Source: Ophiostoma sp. CBS 140.51 | Taxonomy: Eukaryota; Ascomycota; Sordariomycetes; Ophiostomatales; Ophiostomataceae | Direction of reading: 5' to 3' | Length of the DNA: 17,559 bases | NCBI GenBank assembly: GCA_029298735.1 | Contig: JANSLP010000496.1 | Span: 1 to 17,559 of the forward strand | Shown here: in pieces, positions 7,927 through 17,426 of the stretch | Numbering within the stretch: position 1 is the first letter of the stretch | How the letters are laid out: every line of letters begins with the position of its first letter | The notes under the pieces: generated by a model | Told to the model about the DNA's origin: nothing | What the model saw: the letters and a program-made list of their open reading frames with translations, nothing else | Databases searched by the model: none | Made by a program: the position numbers and the translations under genes

Positions 7927-10063
7927 ATGGCCCAGAAGGATCAGAACGAGATCCAGGCGGTCGAGCTGCAGGAGCAGCGGGACGAGCCGGCCCAGAACAA
8001 TGTCGGTCCGCTTATGCGCTCCAAGGAAGACAGCATGGGCATCTGGCGCACCGTCCTTCGCCACAAGCGTGTTGGCCTTATTGCCATGACGGCTGCGTTC
8101 TGTGCCTCGCTGGATGGCTACCGTATGTCCCAGTCCATCTGCATCTGAGCTGTGACATGTCTTGACTAACTTGCCAGAAATTAACCTCAACGGCAACATT
8201 GTTGCCAACAAGGGATTCATCCGCCAGATGGCGAGTCCTGGTACGACCATCATTGCCGGTAAATACGTGTCAGCTTGGGGCGGCATCCAGTCCACTGGCC
8301 AGGCTGTCGGCCAGATCCTGCTTCAATATGTGACTGAAGGCTACGGTCGCAAGCCGGCTCTGCTAGTCATCTGGGTCATCCTGACTGCGGTATGTTTTGC
8401 TCGTTTCCGGCTGACAATAATTTTGTATCATTGCTGACGCATGTTTCCAACACCAGAGCATCTTCACTGAGTCGTTTGCCTCACGCTGGGACCACTGGCT
8501 TGTTGCCAAGCTGCTGTCCGGCATGGGTGTCGGCATGTTGCAGTCGACGATGCCGTTGTACCTTTCGGAGATTACGCCGACACAGCTGCGCGGTTTCTAC
8601 ATCAATGCCTACTCTTTGTGAGTTCTTTTCCCTTTCTGTTCAAACTTTACGGTATCCTCTGACTTTTTCTAGCTGGTTTGTCATTGGTCAGCTGTTTGCC
8701 TCTGTGGCACTCAACTCTCTCAACAAGTCGGATCCGTACAACTTCCGCACCCCCATCTACACCCAGGTACGTCTTCCAGCCCCAAGGAATACCGTGACAT
8801 TGCTCTCTAACGTATTTGTAGTGGGCTATGATTGGTGCCATTGGTATTGTGTTTGCTCTGCTGCCCGAGACTCCATGGTGGCTTGCCAGCCAGGGCAAGA
8901 TGGACAAGGCGCGCAAGAGCCTCGAGATTTGCAATGGTGATATCGAGGATTACAACTACGATGAACAACTGGTAGGTGCACTCTTGTGTTGCATTTTCTT
9001 TCATTGATGACACACTTCTGACATACCACCACAGGAAGTCATGCGTGCCACCGTTGCTGCTGAGCGCCAGGAAGCCGAGATCAACAATGAGCTTGGTCAG
9101 TGGGCCGTCTTCCAGGGACGCAACCTGCTGCGTTTCTTCATTGCAGGTTGGCCCAAGATTGCCCAGCAGTTTGTTGGTCTGTCTGTCTTCAACACCTACG
9201 CTGCATACTTTTGTGAGTCCATTTCATCCTGAGTACCTTTTATTCCACAGATGCTGACTGATATTTCCTGCAGTCCAAAAGGCTGGTAGCACCAACACCT
9301 TTATGGTTACCATCATCTTGTCTTGCGTGCAACTTATTTCCATGCTAGCGACGGCCGTTACCACAGATAAGCTTGGTCGTCGTCCACTTACTGTCTACCC
9401 GTACGCCGTGACCGTCGTGTCGGTTCTCTGCCTTGGTATCGTCGGTTGCTTCAACTACTCCACCAAGCAACTGAGCTCACTCCTGGTACGTGCTTCACAT
9501 GTCGCTACAGTAACAACCAGCCACTAACACTTACATTTCAGATTTTCTTTGCCTGCCTGGCCACCTTCTCCACGACTGGTGCCTCTGCTATTGGATATGC
9601 TTATGCCACGGAGGTACCGCAGCAGCGTCTTCGTGCCCGCACGTCTGCTTGGGCTCTGGCTTTTTCCAACATGATCTCGATCATGTTCAGTTTCTGCACA
9701 CCCTTGATGATCAACGGCACCGCTGCCTGGGGTGTCAAGACTGGCTTCTTGTATGTTTTTACTAACCCTTTGTCGTGACGGGACTTCCACTGATTTGATT
9801 TCTAGCTTTGCCGGCACTGGCACGGTTGCTACCGTTATTGCCTGGTTTATCCTTCCCGAAGTGGCTCGCCGCACGCCAGCTGAAATTGATGAGATGTACG
9901 TCATTGCCATGGAACTTTTCTTACGGTGCATTCTTGTACCATTTCAGAAACTAACAAGGCCAGGTTCAACAAACGTGTTCCCCTCCGCAAGTTCAAGGGC
10001 TACGTCACTGAGGTTCAAATGCGCGCGGATCAAATTCATGACAAGCAGGATGCGATCGCCTAA
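7927..10063 (+). CDS. MFS sugar porter (10 exons, 533 aa)
   Basis: This is a sugar transporter of the major facilitator superfamily, expected in the plasma membrane with 12 helices. Exons: 7927-8122, 8178-8389, 8457-8617, 8673-8766, 8822-8971, 9035-9212, 9274-9485, 9542-9750, 9806-9895, 9964-10063. The nine introns are 54-68 nt and join in frame to give 533 codons plus TAA. Signature motifs are in order: EGYGRK (119-124), PLYLSEITPTQLRG (169-182), PETPWWL (236-242), QQFVG (315-319), DKLGRR (362-367), YATEVPQQRLR (421-431) and LPEVARRTPAEIDEMF (487-502), equivalent to the usual PETKGRTLEEID. A hydrophilic N-terminus of about 45 residues precedes helix 1. The divergent rhamnosidase suggests L-rhamnose or a rhamnoside as substrate, but alpha-glucoside or hexose transport is equally compatible with the sequence. 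Confidence 0.92.
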
Positions 10064-10309
10064 GTTTTGTGGTGTGGGAAAATTGCCAAACCGGACACGA
10101 ATTTTCATTTTATTTTTCAAATAGTTGTACAAAAAACTAGTATTTCGGAACTTTAGTACTTAAAATCTAGTTAACGGTTAAGAAATACACACAGGCAAAA
10201 CTATCTATCATTACATTTTATGGGATATCGACTTTTGCATATGGTGGATAGACGTGGGACGAGGCAGGGTGCAGCGGGAAGGAGCTTGCAGATGCGGGAG
10301 AACCTAACG

Positions 10310-11011
10310 TCAACTAGTTCTTTCCATTACTTGGACATTCTGCAACGCGCCCTCTCCATAGTAGACCTCCCACCCTAGGCCTTGTATCAACGCAACCACT
10401 GACGGAGCCGGACGGTCGGTATGAAAGCGGACAATGATCTTCATGGGACACGGGACGGCTTTCAGCCGAGCATCTACTGGCAGCAGCGCCTCTCGCACAG
10501 AAGGCAAGTCATCGTCGTGGGCAAGTATGAGACCTCGGGAGCTCTGGGTATGCACAAGCATTTCCAAAGCTGTCAAACTGGCACACCGGTCGCAGAGCAG
10601 TGCCACGCTCTGCAGACCCCCTTGAGTGAGAGTAAGTTTGCCCTTGCCCTGTTGAGACGGCTGTGGCTGCTCCAATGCTGGAAAGTTGATGCTCAGGTGA
10701 GACAGCAAGCTGGCGTTTGTGGACCCGATGGCGTCAAGAAAGGAATGCAACAGGCGAACCTCCTCGAGCGCTGTATCCACCAGGATAAAGTGATTCATAT
10801 CGTACAGCACTTTGCGGGCTTCATCGTGCACCTGGTGGTTGACGAGGAGCAGTGCCAGCCATCGAAGCGGTTTGTTTGGTGTGAATGACTCGATCTGGCT
10901 TGACACAGAGTCTTGGAAAATAAAGAGCGGGTGGCCCAGAACGAGCAGTCCCTTGTAGATGTTGTCGCGGACTTGACGCGGTAGTTTGAGAAAGGTCGAT
11001 CCAGTCGTCAT
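10310..11011 (-). CDS. 2EXR / F-box-like domain protein (233 aa)
   Basis: This is a single-exon gene with ATG 11011 and TGA 10310-10312. The N-terminus FLKLPRQVRDNIYKGLL (residues 7-23) matches the 'FLxLPxEIRxxIY' signature of the fungal 2EXR/F-box-like family. It is followed by LALLLVNHQVHDEARKVLY (about 52-70), the usual second conserved block with its hydrophobic-x-Cys/Asn-xx-hydrophobic helix. The rest is not recognised. The function of these fungal proteins is largely unknown; some may be adaptors for ubiquitin ligases. The gene converges on the sugar porter (about 250 bp between stops) and is head-to-head with the NLR gene. Confidence 0.75.
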   Translation of the reverse strand: MTTGSTFLKLPRQVRDNIYKGLLVLGHPLFIFQDSVSSQIESFTPNKPLRWLALLLVNHQVHDEARKVLYDMNHFILVDTALEEVRLLHSFLDAIGSTNASLLSHLSINFPALEQPQPSQQGKGKLTLTQGGLQSVALLCDRCASLTALEMLVHTQSSRGLILAHDDDLPSVREALLPVDARLKAVPCPMKIIVRFHTDRPAPSVVALIQGLGWEVYYGEGALQNVQVMERTS

Positions 11012-11542
11012 AGCTAGCCGTCAGATCGGTTCTTTTTGGTCTCTTTTTCTACTTGACAGGCCTTCTTCAGGGCACCAAGACATGTTAGTGTATTGATCTA
11101 GTGTAGTTGCCGTGACAGGTGCTAGTGCGTAGTGTAAATACGTACCCGTGGCTGTAGAGAACTGGAATAAATAGAAACAATAGTGATAGAACTTATTGGA
11201 ATGTGTTTTTCACTCTGGGAACGAAGCTGTCAGTTCCCTTCCTGGCAAAAAAGAAAGATGAAATATGAAAAATTTAACGTATCATTCTTCTCAGTCTCAC
11301 AATGACAGCCCCCAATGGAGGGGTAGAAAGGGAAGAAAAGAGTAGAAAGTGCGGGGTAACAATAAAATGTCACGCATTATGAGCCCCGTATGATGTTGAG
11401 TGGAGCACTGAGTTACAGCACCATTACCGGTAACCTTTCACTAGCTCCTTGCCCCTTCACCATCTCACGCCAGGATCAACTCGTGCCACGCGATTTCCGC
11501 GAACATTATTTTCCCGTCTGACCAAACTGACAAGCAGGCACA
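11012..11542. promoter_or_regulatory. Intergenic region between the 2EXR and NLR start codons
   Basis: About 530 bp lie between the divergent 2EXR-like and NLR genes and should hold both promoters. No gene is recognised. A 10-bp palindrome, TTACCGGTAA, lies at 11424-11433, about 110 bp before the NLR ATG, and could be a factor site, although a single occurrence proves nothing. No obvious TATA box was seen. Confidence 0.4.
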
Positions 11543-14500
11543 ATGTCTTCCTCACCAACGCGCCATACAGGCCATGGATGGCACAGAATACGTCAGCGAT
11601 TGCGGCTTCGAAGCTCATCTCGCGATCCTTCCCGGAATGGCCGTCTCGACTCCACCCCAAGAACCGAAGCGGAGCCAAACGCGCTCACCGTAAAGTGAGT
11701 TACATATTTTAGCTTGCCAGTTCAGCCATCCTGTCATCATACCGTTTTATATGCTGCCATTCTGATCTGCCATTCTGATTTATCAAACAGTATTGCGTCC
11801 GTGTCACGGAACGCCACTTTGTCCGTGAGAGACCTGCCGATGGGGGCAACGATCCACTCTCCCGGAGAAATCTCCACGACACGTGGTGAAGAAGGTCAGG
11901 GCCAACTAGACCAAAGCATTCTTCGCACGTTTTCTCATACAAGTGGTGTTGAGGTCGACGTTCATGTTGACGTTGGCATTGCCATCGACCTTGGCGTTAT
12001 TGATGTTACCGGTGATAGTTCAGATCTTTGGAGTGCAGCATACCGCGAAGCAGTTAATAGCCTTGGCGAGGATATCAATGGTGCAATTTTCAAAGGCGAA
12101 AATGTCGCCCAGTTGTTCAAGCAGCTTGGTGAAATGGACAAGGAATCAGCACAGGAGTCAGCATTTGTGAGGGGTGTGAAATACTTGCACTCCCTCCAAG
12201 TGCCGCTTGAAAATATCAAGCTTGCACTAGACCTGGCGGCTCCGCTAGCGAGCATTGAGCCTACGGCAGGTACAGTCTTTGGTGTGGTCCGAGGTGCGAC
12301 AGCGGTAAGTTTTTTTTTTTCTGTCATATGCCACCCACGACGCGAAAGCGTCGTGCTTCAGCAATAGCTCTTACACCATGGCATCAAAATAACCAACCCT
12401 TGTAGATTGCCATCAGCGTGTCGACTGCGGACATCGCATTCGCAAAGCAGATTGGTGAGATGCTGGAGCAAATCTCTTACATTGACGATTGTGACACGCT
12501 TGGCCAGAAATCAAACAATCCAGACATATACAAAGTGAGCTTTTCCTTTGCCGCCACGTTCTGAACCCATGATTAACAGTTGTAGGCCCTCGTGTCTGTA
12601 TATCAGAAACTATTGGAGTTCTATAACGCCGCGTTTGAGATTTTGACCAGAAAAGGGGTAAAGCTAGTGATAAAAATGGTCATGGCACACGACCGTCTGC
12701 CAAAGGTGGTTGACGAGTTTCTGCTGCACGCCGATAACCTCCGACGGCTTGTTCAAAAAGCAACGTGGGAAATTGTGGAGGATATAAGGGCTATGCTTTA
12801 TGACCATGAAAGTATGTATTATCTATATCATCTGCGCCTTTTCAATGTATGTCTCGACCTAACATGGGGCCAGTTGCTCGGTGGCTTGACAGCGGAAAAT
12901 TCAGCAGGCAAAGCCAACGGCACGCCTCGTTGCGAGACTGTTGTGCCGACCAGGCCTGCGAGCCTTTGCTCAAAGATGCGGCGTTTATCAGGTGGTATTG
13001 TTCCACCGATTCACAGCAGTTGGCAATCCTCGGCGACATGGGCCACGGGAAAACGATTTCCATGGCATTCCTCATCGATGAGCTCAACCGACGCAGTGAG
13101 CGGCAATTGCCACAGCCCAAGATCTGTTACCACTATTGTCAAGATGAGGAGAGCGGACATGTCGTCTGCATATTCTCTACACTCATTCTGTCACTTCTTT
13201 CACAGCTCTCCGGCTTGAAGAAGGTATTCTTCGAATGGTATAAACAGACCGAAGCTTCTGGCATCTTTGACCCCGCAAAAAACATCAAGAAACTCGAAGA
13301 GTTTCTGCATGCCACCGTTGAATCGCTCGACCGTCCACTGTTCATTGTCGTTGATGGTCTTGACGAGTGTGACAGAGCATCTCGAAGCACTCTTCTCAAG
13401 TCACTGAATGTTCTGTGCGGGAAGACGCCCCGGTTGAAAGTGTTACTTTCCGCACGACCTGAAGAGGAAATCCTGGAGCAGCTCAATAAGGTGGTCACCA
13501 TCAATCTCAGCTCTAGTTCTGAGCGGGACCGAATCATCGTCGAGACGTGGGTCGAGAGGCAATTATATAGCTTGTCCAACAAAGTCAAGGAACTGGTGTC
13601 GGAGAAACTATCGGTTCTCGCACGGGGCAGCGCTATATGGACAACGATGGTGGTCCAGCTCATTGAAATACGCAGGATCAGGGCATTTGCTCCGATGGAG
13701 ACCTTCCTGGAGAATATACCACAACCCGGACAGCTTTCGGAGCTCTACGCCAGTCTGTTTTCCCGGTACACAGCGAACGACCCAGAAAACCAGATGCTTG
13801 CTACAATGGCATTGGAAATTCTTGCCATTACCCGGAGACCTATGAGCGTGCTTGAGCTCGCTTGGGCTGTCGCAATGGGCGTAGCCCCGGATGGGGTCAG
13901 TACAATCGCTGCTCTGGCTCAGCTGGTTGACTATCAGCGACTCCTGGGCCTGATTCAGCCATTTATTGCTCGTGTCGATTTCAACGACATGAACAAGCGT
14001 CAAGTCAGGCTGGTACACAACTCGGCAAGAGACTTTGTTCTAAGCGGATGGGCCATGGCCTCACTTGACGGGCAAGAGCTCCCCACAACAGCAACCACTC
14101 GCGAGTTGCGTGTTGATCAACGCACCGCCAGTCTGGAGGCGGCCTTGTTGAATATCTGCGTCAGGTACCTTTTGCTAGCGGACGTGGACCAGCTGGAGCT
14201 GTTTTCTGACGAGCAGTTGGCCATTGAAGAGCTGCTGCATGACTTTGACCCATTCAGTGAAAACAAAGAACAGGTCCAGTACGATCCACATTGTAGCTGG
14301 GAAGTCTGGGAGGAAGACATGAAACACTACGATCCGGCCGAGCGCGGGTTCGGCGAGCTTTTTGTCTACGCTTCGTGCCACTGGATTGACCATTTGGGCG
14401 TCATCAGAACTGAGCTGCCTCCAGGCAGCATAGAATTGCTCTGCAAAAAAGGGTCAACGAGACTACAGAATTGGATCAATCAGAACTGCCGTCCCGGGTG

Positions 14501-15416
14501 TACCATCAAGTCCCGGTTCACCTTCGATAGCAGTCTATACGATCCCCTTGGCATCACCTCGCTCTACGGCTCACATATCACCTTCCAGTATATGCTTGAA
14601 AACGCCGATTTTGATAGCGGATACTACTTTTCCGATACGGCCATGAAGGCCGCTGACCAGATCTTCAAGTGGGGAGATTTGTCGAGGATAATTATGCTGT
14701 TCACACAGAGCAAGGCTGGTCATCAACTATGGCACGTGGGCTTTTTCCAACTCGTCATGCAATATTGGTCTGTCTCCAAGAGACAGCTACAGGGCCAGGA
14801 CTGGGATGCTATCTTTGACTTGGTCGACTGCGTGCTCGACGACATGGTCCATGACGGCTGGGGAAACGAGCTCTTGTGCCTAGCTTCCGGCAGTGGCTGT
14901 ATGCCAATTGTTCAGCGGCTGATAGGTGCAGCCCAGCACAAGGCAGATCTCCGGGAGGAGCTGCTCCGTGACTACCAACGCCAGTCGCAAAGTGCGTTCC
15001 GTGACAAGCCAACCCATCAGTCGATTGGTGAAGCCGTTTTGGGCAATCATGTTGATATCGTGGAATATCTGTTGGGGCAGCAAGGCATCGACGCACACCT
15101 CCGCCACCAAAACGCACGTGGTGAGAATGTCTTGCACCTTGCGTCCCGAGAGTGCAATCCTGCTATGTTCCGACTCTTACTTGGCCGTTTCATGGACGGC
15201 GTACACCAGGTAGACTATCAGCAGGAGTCAGTATTAGTGCGTATTGTTTCGAGTCCCTGTGCCTCGCAGAATACGTATGAGTCGGCAAAACTCTTACTGT
15301 TTGGGGGTGGCTACAGTGGTAATTATTCTAAAGACGAGCAACTCAAATGTTTAGAGATAGCTGAGCAGCACGGCGATTTCGAAATGTGTTCTCTTTTGCT
15401 TCGTATATTTTTTTAA
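11543..15416 (+). CDS. NACHT-ankyrin NLR-like STAND protein (5 exons, 1187 aa)
   Basis: Fungal NLRs are STAND NTPases that sense non-self or damage and can trigger regulated cell death. Exons: 11543-11694, 11791-12304, 12406-12534, 12586-12811, 12874-15416; introns of 96, 101, 51 and 62 nt with canonical signals, all keeping frame. The N-terminus (MSSSPTRHTGHGWHRIRQRL...) is basic and Ser/Arg-rich. Residues ~105-340 form an all-helical region like the Goodbye/NACHT_N-type domains that precede NACHT. The NACHT core has Walker A GDMGHGKT (394-401), Walker B LFIVVDGLDECD (496-507) and LLSARPEE (530-537). A helical arm follows, then ankyrin-type repeats (~1055-1187). ATG 11543 is in good context (ggcacaATG). 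The protein stops at RIFF in the middle of a repeat, exactly where AT-rich repeats begin, so the 3' end is probably lost. All catalytic motifs look intact. Confidence 0.88.
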
Positions 15417-15475
15417 AATATCTATGAAGGTTAAATAAAGTATAGTTTATTCTTTAAATTTATTTATTTATTTAT

Positions 15476-15494
15476 GCTACTCGCAGCGAGTAGC
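15476..15494. repeat. 19-bp near-perfect palindrome
   Basis: GCTACTCGC and GCGAGTAGC flank a single central A, giving 9-bp arms. It lies 60 bp after the NLR stop, next to a TTTA-repeat tract. It could form a hairpin or cruciform, or mark the end of a mobile element. Confidence 0.7.
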
Positions 15495-15556
15495 CGTATA
15501 ACAAGCTTTTATTATTACTTCCCCCGAGAGGTATTAACTATTAATACAGAGTAATA

Positions 15557-15680
15557 TTACTAATATAGCCTCTACGGCCTCACTAATAAGCTAAGATAAT
15601 AAGAAGACCTATTACCGATATAGCCTTCACGTGTTACGAATATAGCCCCTATGGCCTCACTAATTAGGCCAGGACAATAA
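15557..15680. repeat. Imperfect direct repeats containing ATATAGCC
   Basis: Two units of about 46 bp (15557-15602 and 15634-15680) share TTAC-n-AATATAGCC, a CTA-n-GGCCTCACTAAT core and an AATAA end. A shortened third copy (TTACCGATATAGCCTTCAC) lies between them from 15612. Differences are mostly C/T and G/A changes, compatible with RIP or drift. Confidence 0.65.
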
Positions 15681-15794
15681 ACCGACCCCTCAACGGGACG
15701 GGAAAACAAAGGCGCGAAGGATAACGCCAGATAACACGAGAAGTAGCTAAAAGAACGGTGGCGTTAAGACTAACTAATTAAAAGAAAGGAACAT

Positions 15795-15874
15795 AACTTT
15801 AGAGTAAAATAAAGTTACGGGATAAAACTAATTAAACTTTAAGAGTAAAATAAAGCTACGGAATAAAGTTAAAT
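15795..15874. repeat. 40-bp tandem duplication
   Basis: Two adjacent copies start with AACTTTA(A)GAGTAAAATAAAG and continue with n-TACGG-n-ATAAA, with a period of about 40 bp. The second copy begins at 15835. No function is apparent. Confidence 0.6.
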
Positions 15875-15977
15875 AAAGTACGATAACTATTTTAAATTTG
15901 TTTCTCTCGGTTTATTTATGTGGTTCGAAAGTGTTCTGTGGAATGATATTGAACTCCTCATTTCCTTTGTTTTAATC

Positions 15978-16705
15978 ACCACTTTACTACCTTATTATCT
16001 ATCCCACACCCCGTGCCACCCGCACTGCCGCCGGCATGCCCACCGCCGCCGCCAGCGCGCCACGGGCCGCTTCGGCACGGCTCCGCGGCATGGCCGCCCC
16101 GCCACTTCCGACGACGGCTGATAAGCGCGCGCGGCCTCCCACTGTAGATAGCTTGACTGGCTAGTAGCCCGTTGCGCTACTCCACGAGCGACGTTATCGT
16201 CGTACCTAAAGGCCCGTAGCGGTCCCCGGCCAAGCGTAGCCGAACGGCTGCCGAGATACCCCTCGCGCCCTCGACGCCGCCCGGCCGAGATACCGTCGCC
16301 GTTAACCCACCGACTACGAATAAGATAACGAATATACGCGCCACTTAGCCGGCTATTACGCTATACACTACGAGCGTCCCCGAGGACGTCGCTAAGATTT
16401 ACGGTATTACCGACGGCCACGTAAACGCACTAATAACCGTACTCGCTATTATATATAAAGCCGACCCCTTTACCGGCTCGGCCGTCGATATAATTCTATA
16501 GAAGCTATTTTATACCGTTATATTATAAGTACTCCGTACCGTTACGGCGCCGCCTCCGGTTATAATAATAACGCCGGTAACCGTAGCCACTACTACTATC
16601 CTATTATCTACGTACGCCCTACGCCTTACTACGAAAACTACCCCCTAGTTATAATAAATAAAAGATTACCGTAATAACGTTAATATTATAATAACTAAGC
16701 TACTA
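15978..16705 (+). mobile_element. Transposable element copy B, inverted relative to copy A
   Basis: The plus strand matches the reverse complement of 781-1504. The first ~190 bp (actttactacc... to about 16180) are nearly identical to copy A and keep CpA/TpG; the rest is RIP-mutated. The frame begins MPTAAASAPR at 16035 and continues to VDSLTG, then hits TAG TAG. Farther on, VPEDVAKIYGITDGHVNALI (from 16376) matches VPEDVIKIYRIPNKYADVLT of copy A. A shared TAG after 'AVDIIL' and a further shared stop after 'LFYTVI' are at the same places in both. Similarity fades after about 16705 (TATTATAATAACTAAGCTAC). Confidence 0.75.
16035..16163 (+). pseudogene. N-terminal ORF remnant of the transposable element (copy B)
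   Basis: ATG 16035 opens an Ala/Pro/Arg-rich frame (MPTAAASAPRAASARLRG...) and stays open until a double TAG near 16162. It parallels the frame starting at 1445 in copy A, and substitutions between the two are largely conservative at the protein level. The double stop could have come from CAG or TGG codons by C-to-T change. The downstream frame is unreadable without correction. Confidence 0.45.
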
Positions 16706-17426
16706 AGTTGGGATATCGAGGTCGTGCCCTCTTTTAAGTATACTCCCTCTTTATTCCTCCTCTTTTATCTTTTATTTTAAACTCTTAATTAAAGGCCACT
16801 ATTTAATAAAGCACGGCCCTTAAAGTGTATATATAACGGGCCTAATAATTAAACAGGGATTTATAAGGTAGGAAGGGAAATTACTTAGAAAGAAAAATGT
16901 AATGACTAAACAGTTGTGTCATTGGGTCACGTGCTAGCATCAACATTAAGCCAGCCACAAAGTGGCGCATTGGCAAAGCGCCTGCGAAGCGACGAGGAGT
17001 CGCACGCACGGACCCCGTTAGAATTCCTAATAAGTAGGCGCCCTCCCACTCTCTCTCGAGATTTAGAGGGGAAGACTTAGTCTCTATTACGAATTAAACC
17101 TACCTTCGCCCTCGTACTTCGAATACTCCGTACTTTATTCTAGCCGTAATCACCTATCCACCCTAACCCATAATAATTCTAAGTCTTCTACCCTCGGATA
17201 CCTGGTTATAATAGCGAGAAGAAAGGATAGAGCTGTCGCGATACGCGGTCGGACTACCCGCTCGAGATCGCGCGGTAGTGAGCCCCACTTACGACTCGAC
17301 GACGAGAATCCCTAGCCACTACCTAAGGAGATAATGTTACGCGTTGACGATGAAGAGCTCGCGATACCCTACGATGCGGTTAAAGGCCCGGGCGAAGATG
17401 TTAGTGTTATGGTATGTTATGTTATG
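16706..17426. other. Partly RIP-mutated intergenic DNA, no gene recognised
   Basis: Long stretches have few CpA/TpG (for example 17060-17150), interrupted by an unmutated island at about 16890-17010. No open frame of coding quality is visible. The last part (about 17220-17400) is richer in CpG and contains CTCGAGATCGCGCGG-type sequence. Just before the hexamer array a pentamer, TATGT, occurs three times (about 17413-17427). Confidence 0.45.
16963..17027 (+). other. tRNA-like / Pol III promoter-like fragment
   Basis: TGGCGCATTGG (16963-16973) resembles the A box of tRNA genes, and CGTTAGAATTCC (17016-17027) resembles a B box with about three mismatches, 43 nt apart. Stems GGCGC/GCGCC (16964-16968 with 16978-16982) and TGCGA/TCGCA (16983-16987 with 17000-17004) sit where a D arm and an anticodon arm would. 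The second loop is 12 nt rather than 7, and no acceptor stem is evident, so this is not a functional tRNA. A SINE or tRNA relic is possible. Confidence 0.25.

Larger units (their letters stand above)
15417..15977. other. Repeat-rich AT-rich spacer between the NLR and element copy B
   Basis: No gene is recognised. The region starts directly after the NLR stop. It holds TTTA repeats (about 15460-15475), a near-perfect palindrome (15476-15494), a ~46-bp direct repeat set (15557-15680) and a 40-bp tandem pair (15795-15874). CpA/TpG is reduced compared with the genes but not absent, so RIP here is partial. It may be one or more unrecognised small elements. Confidence 0.5.

Noticed and set aside
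11449..11712. 87-codon plus-strand frame upstream of the NLR
   Set aside because: Overlaps NLR exon 1 in another frame; only the frame from ATG 11543 splices in phase into the rest of the NLR.
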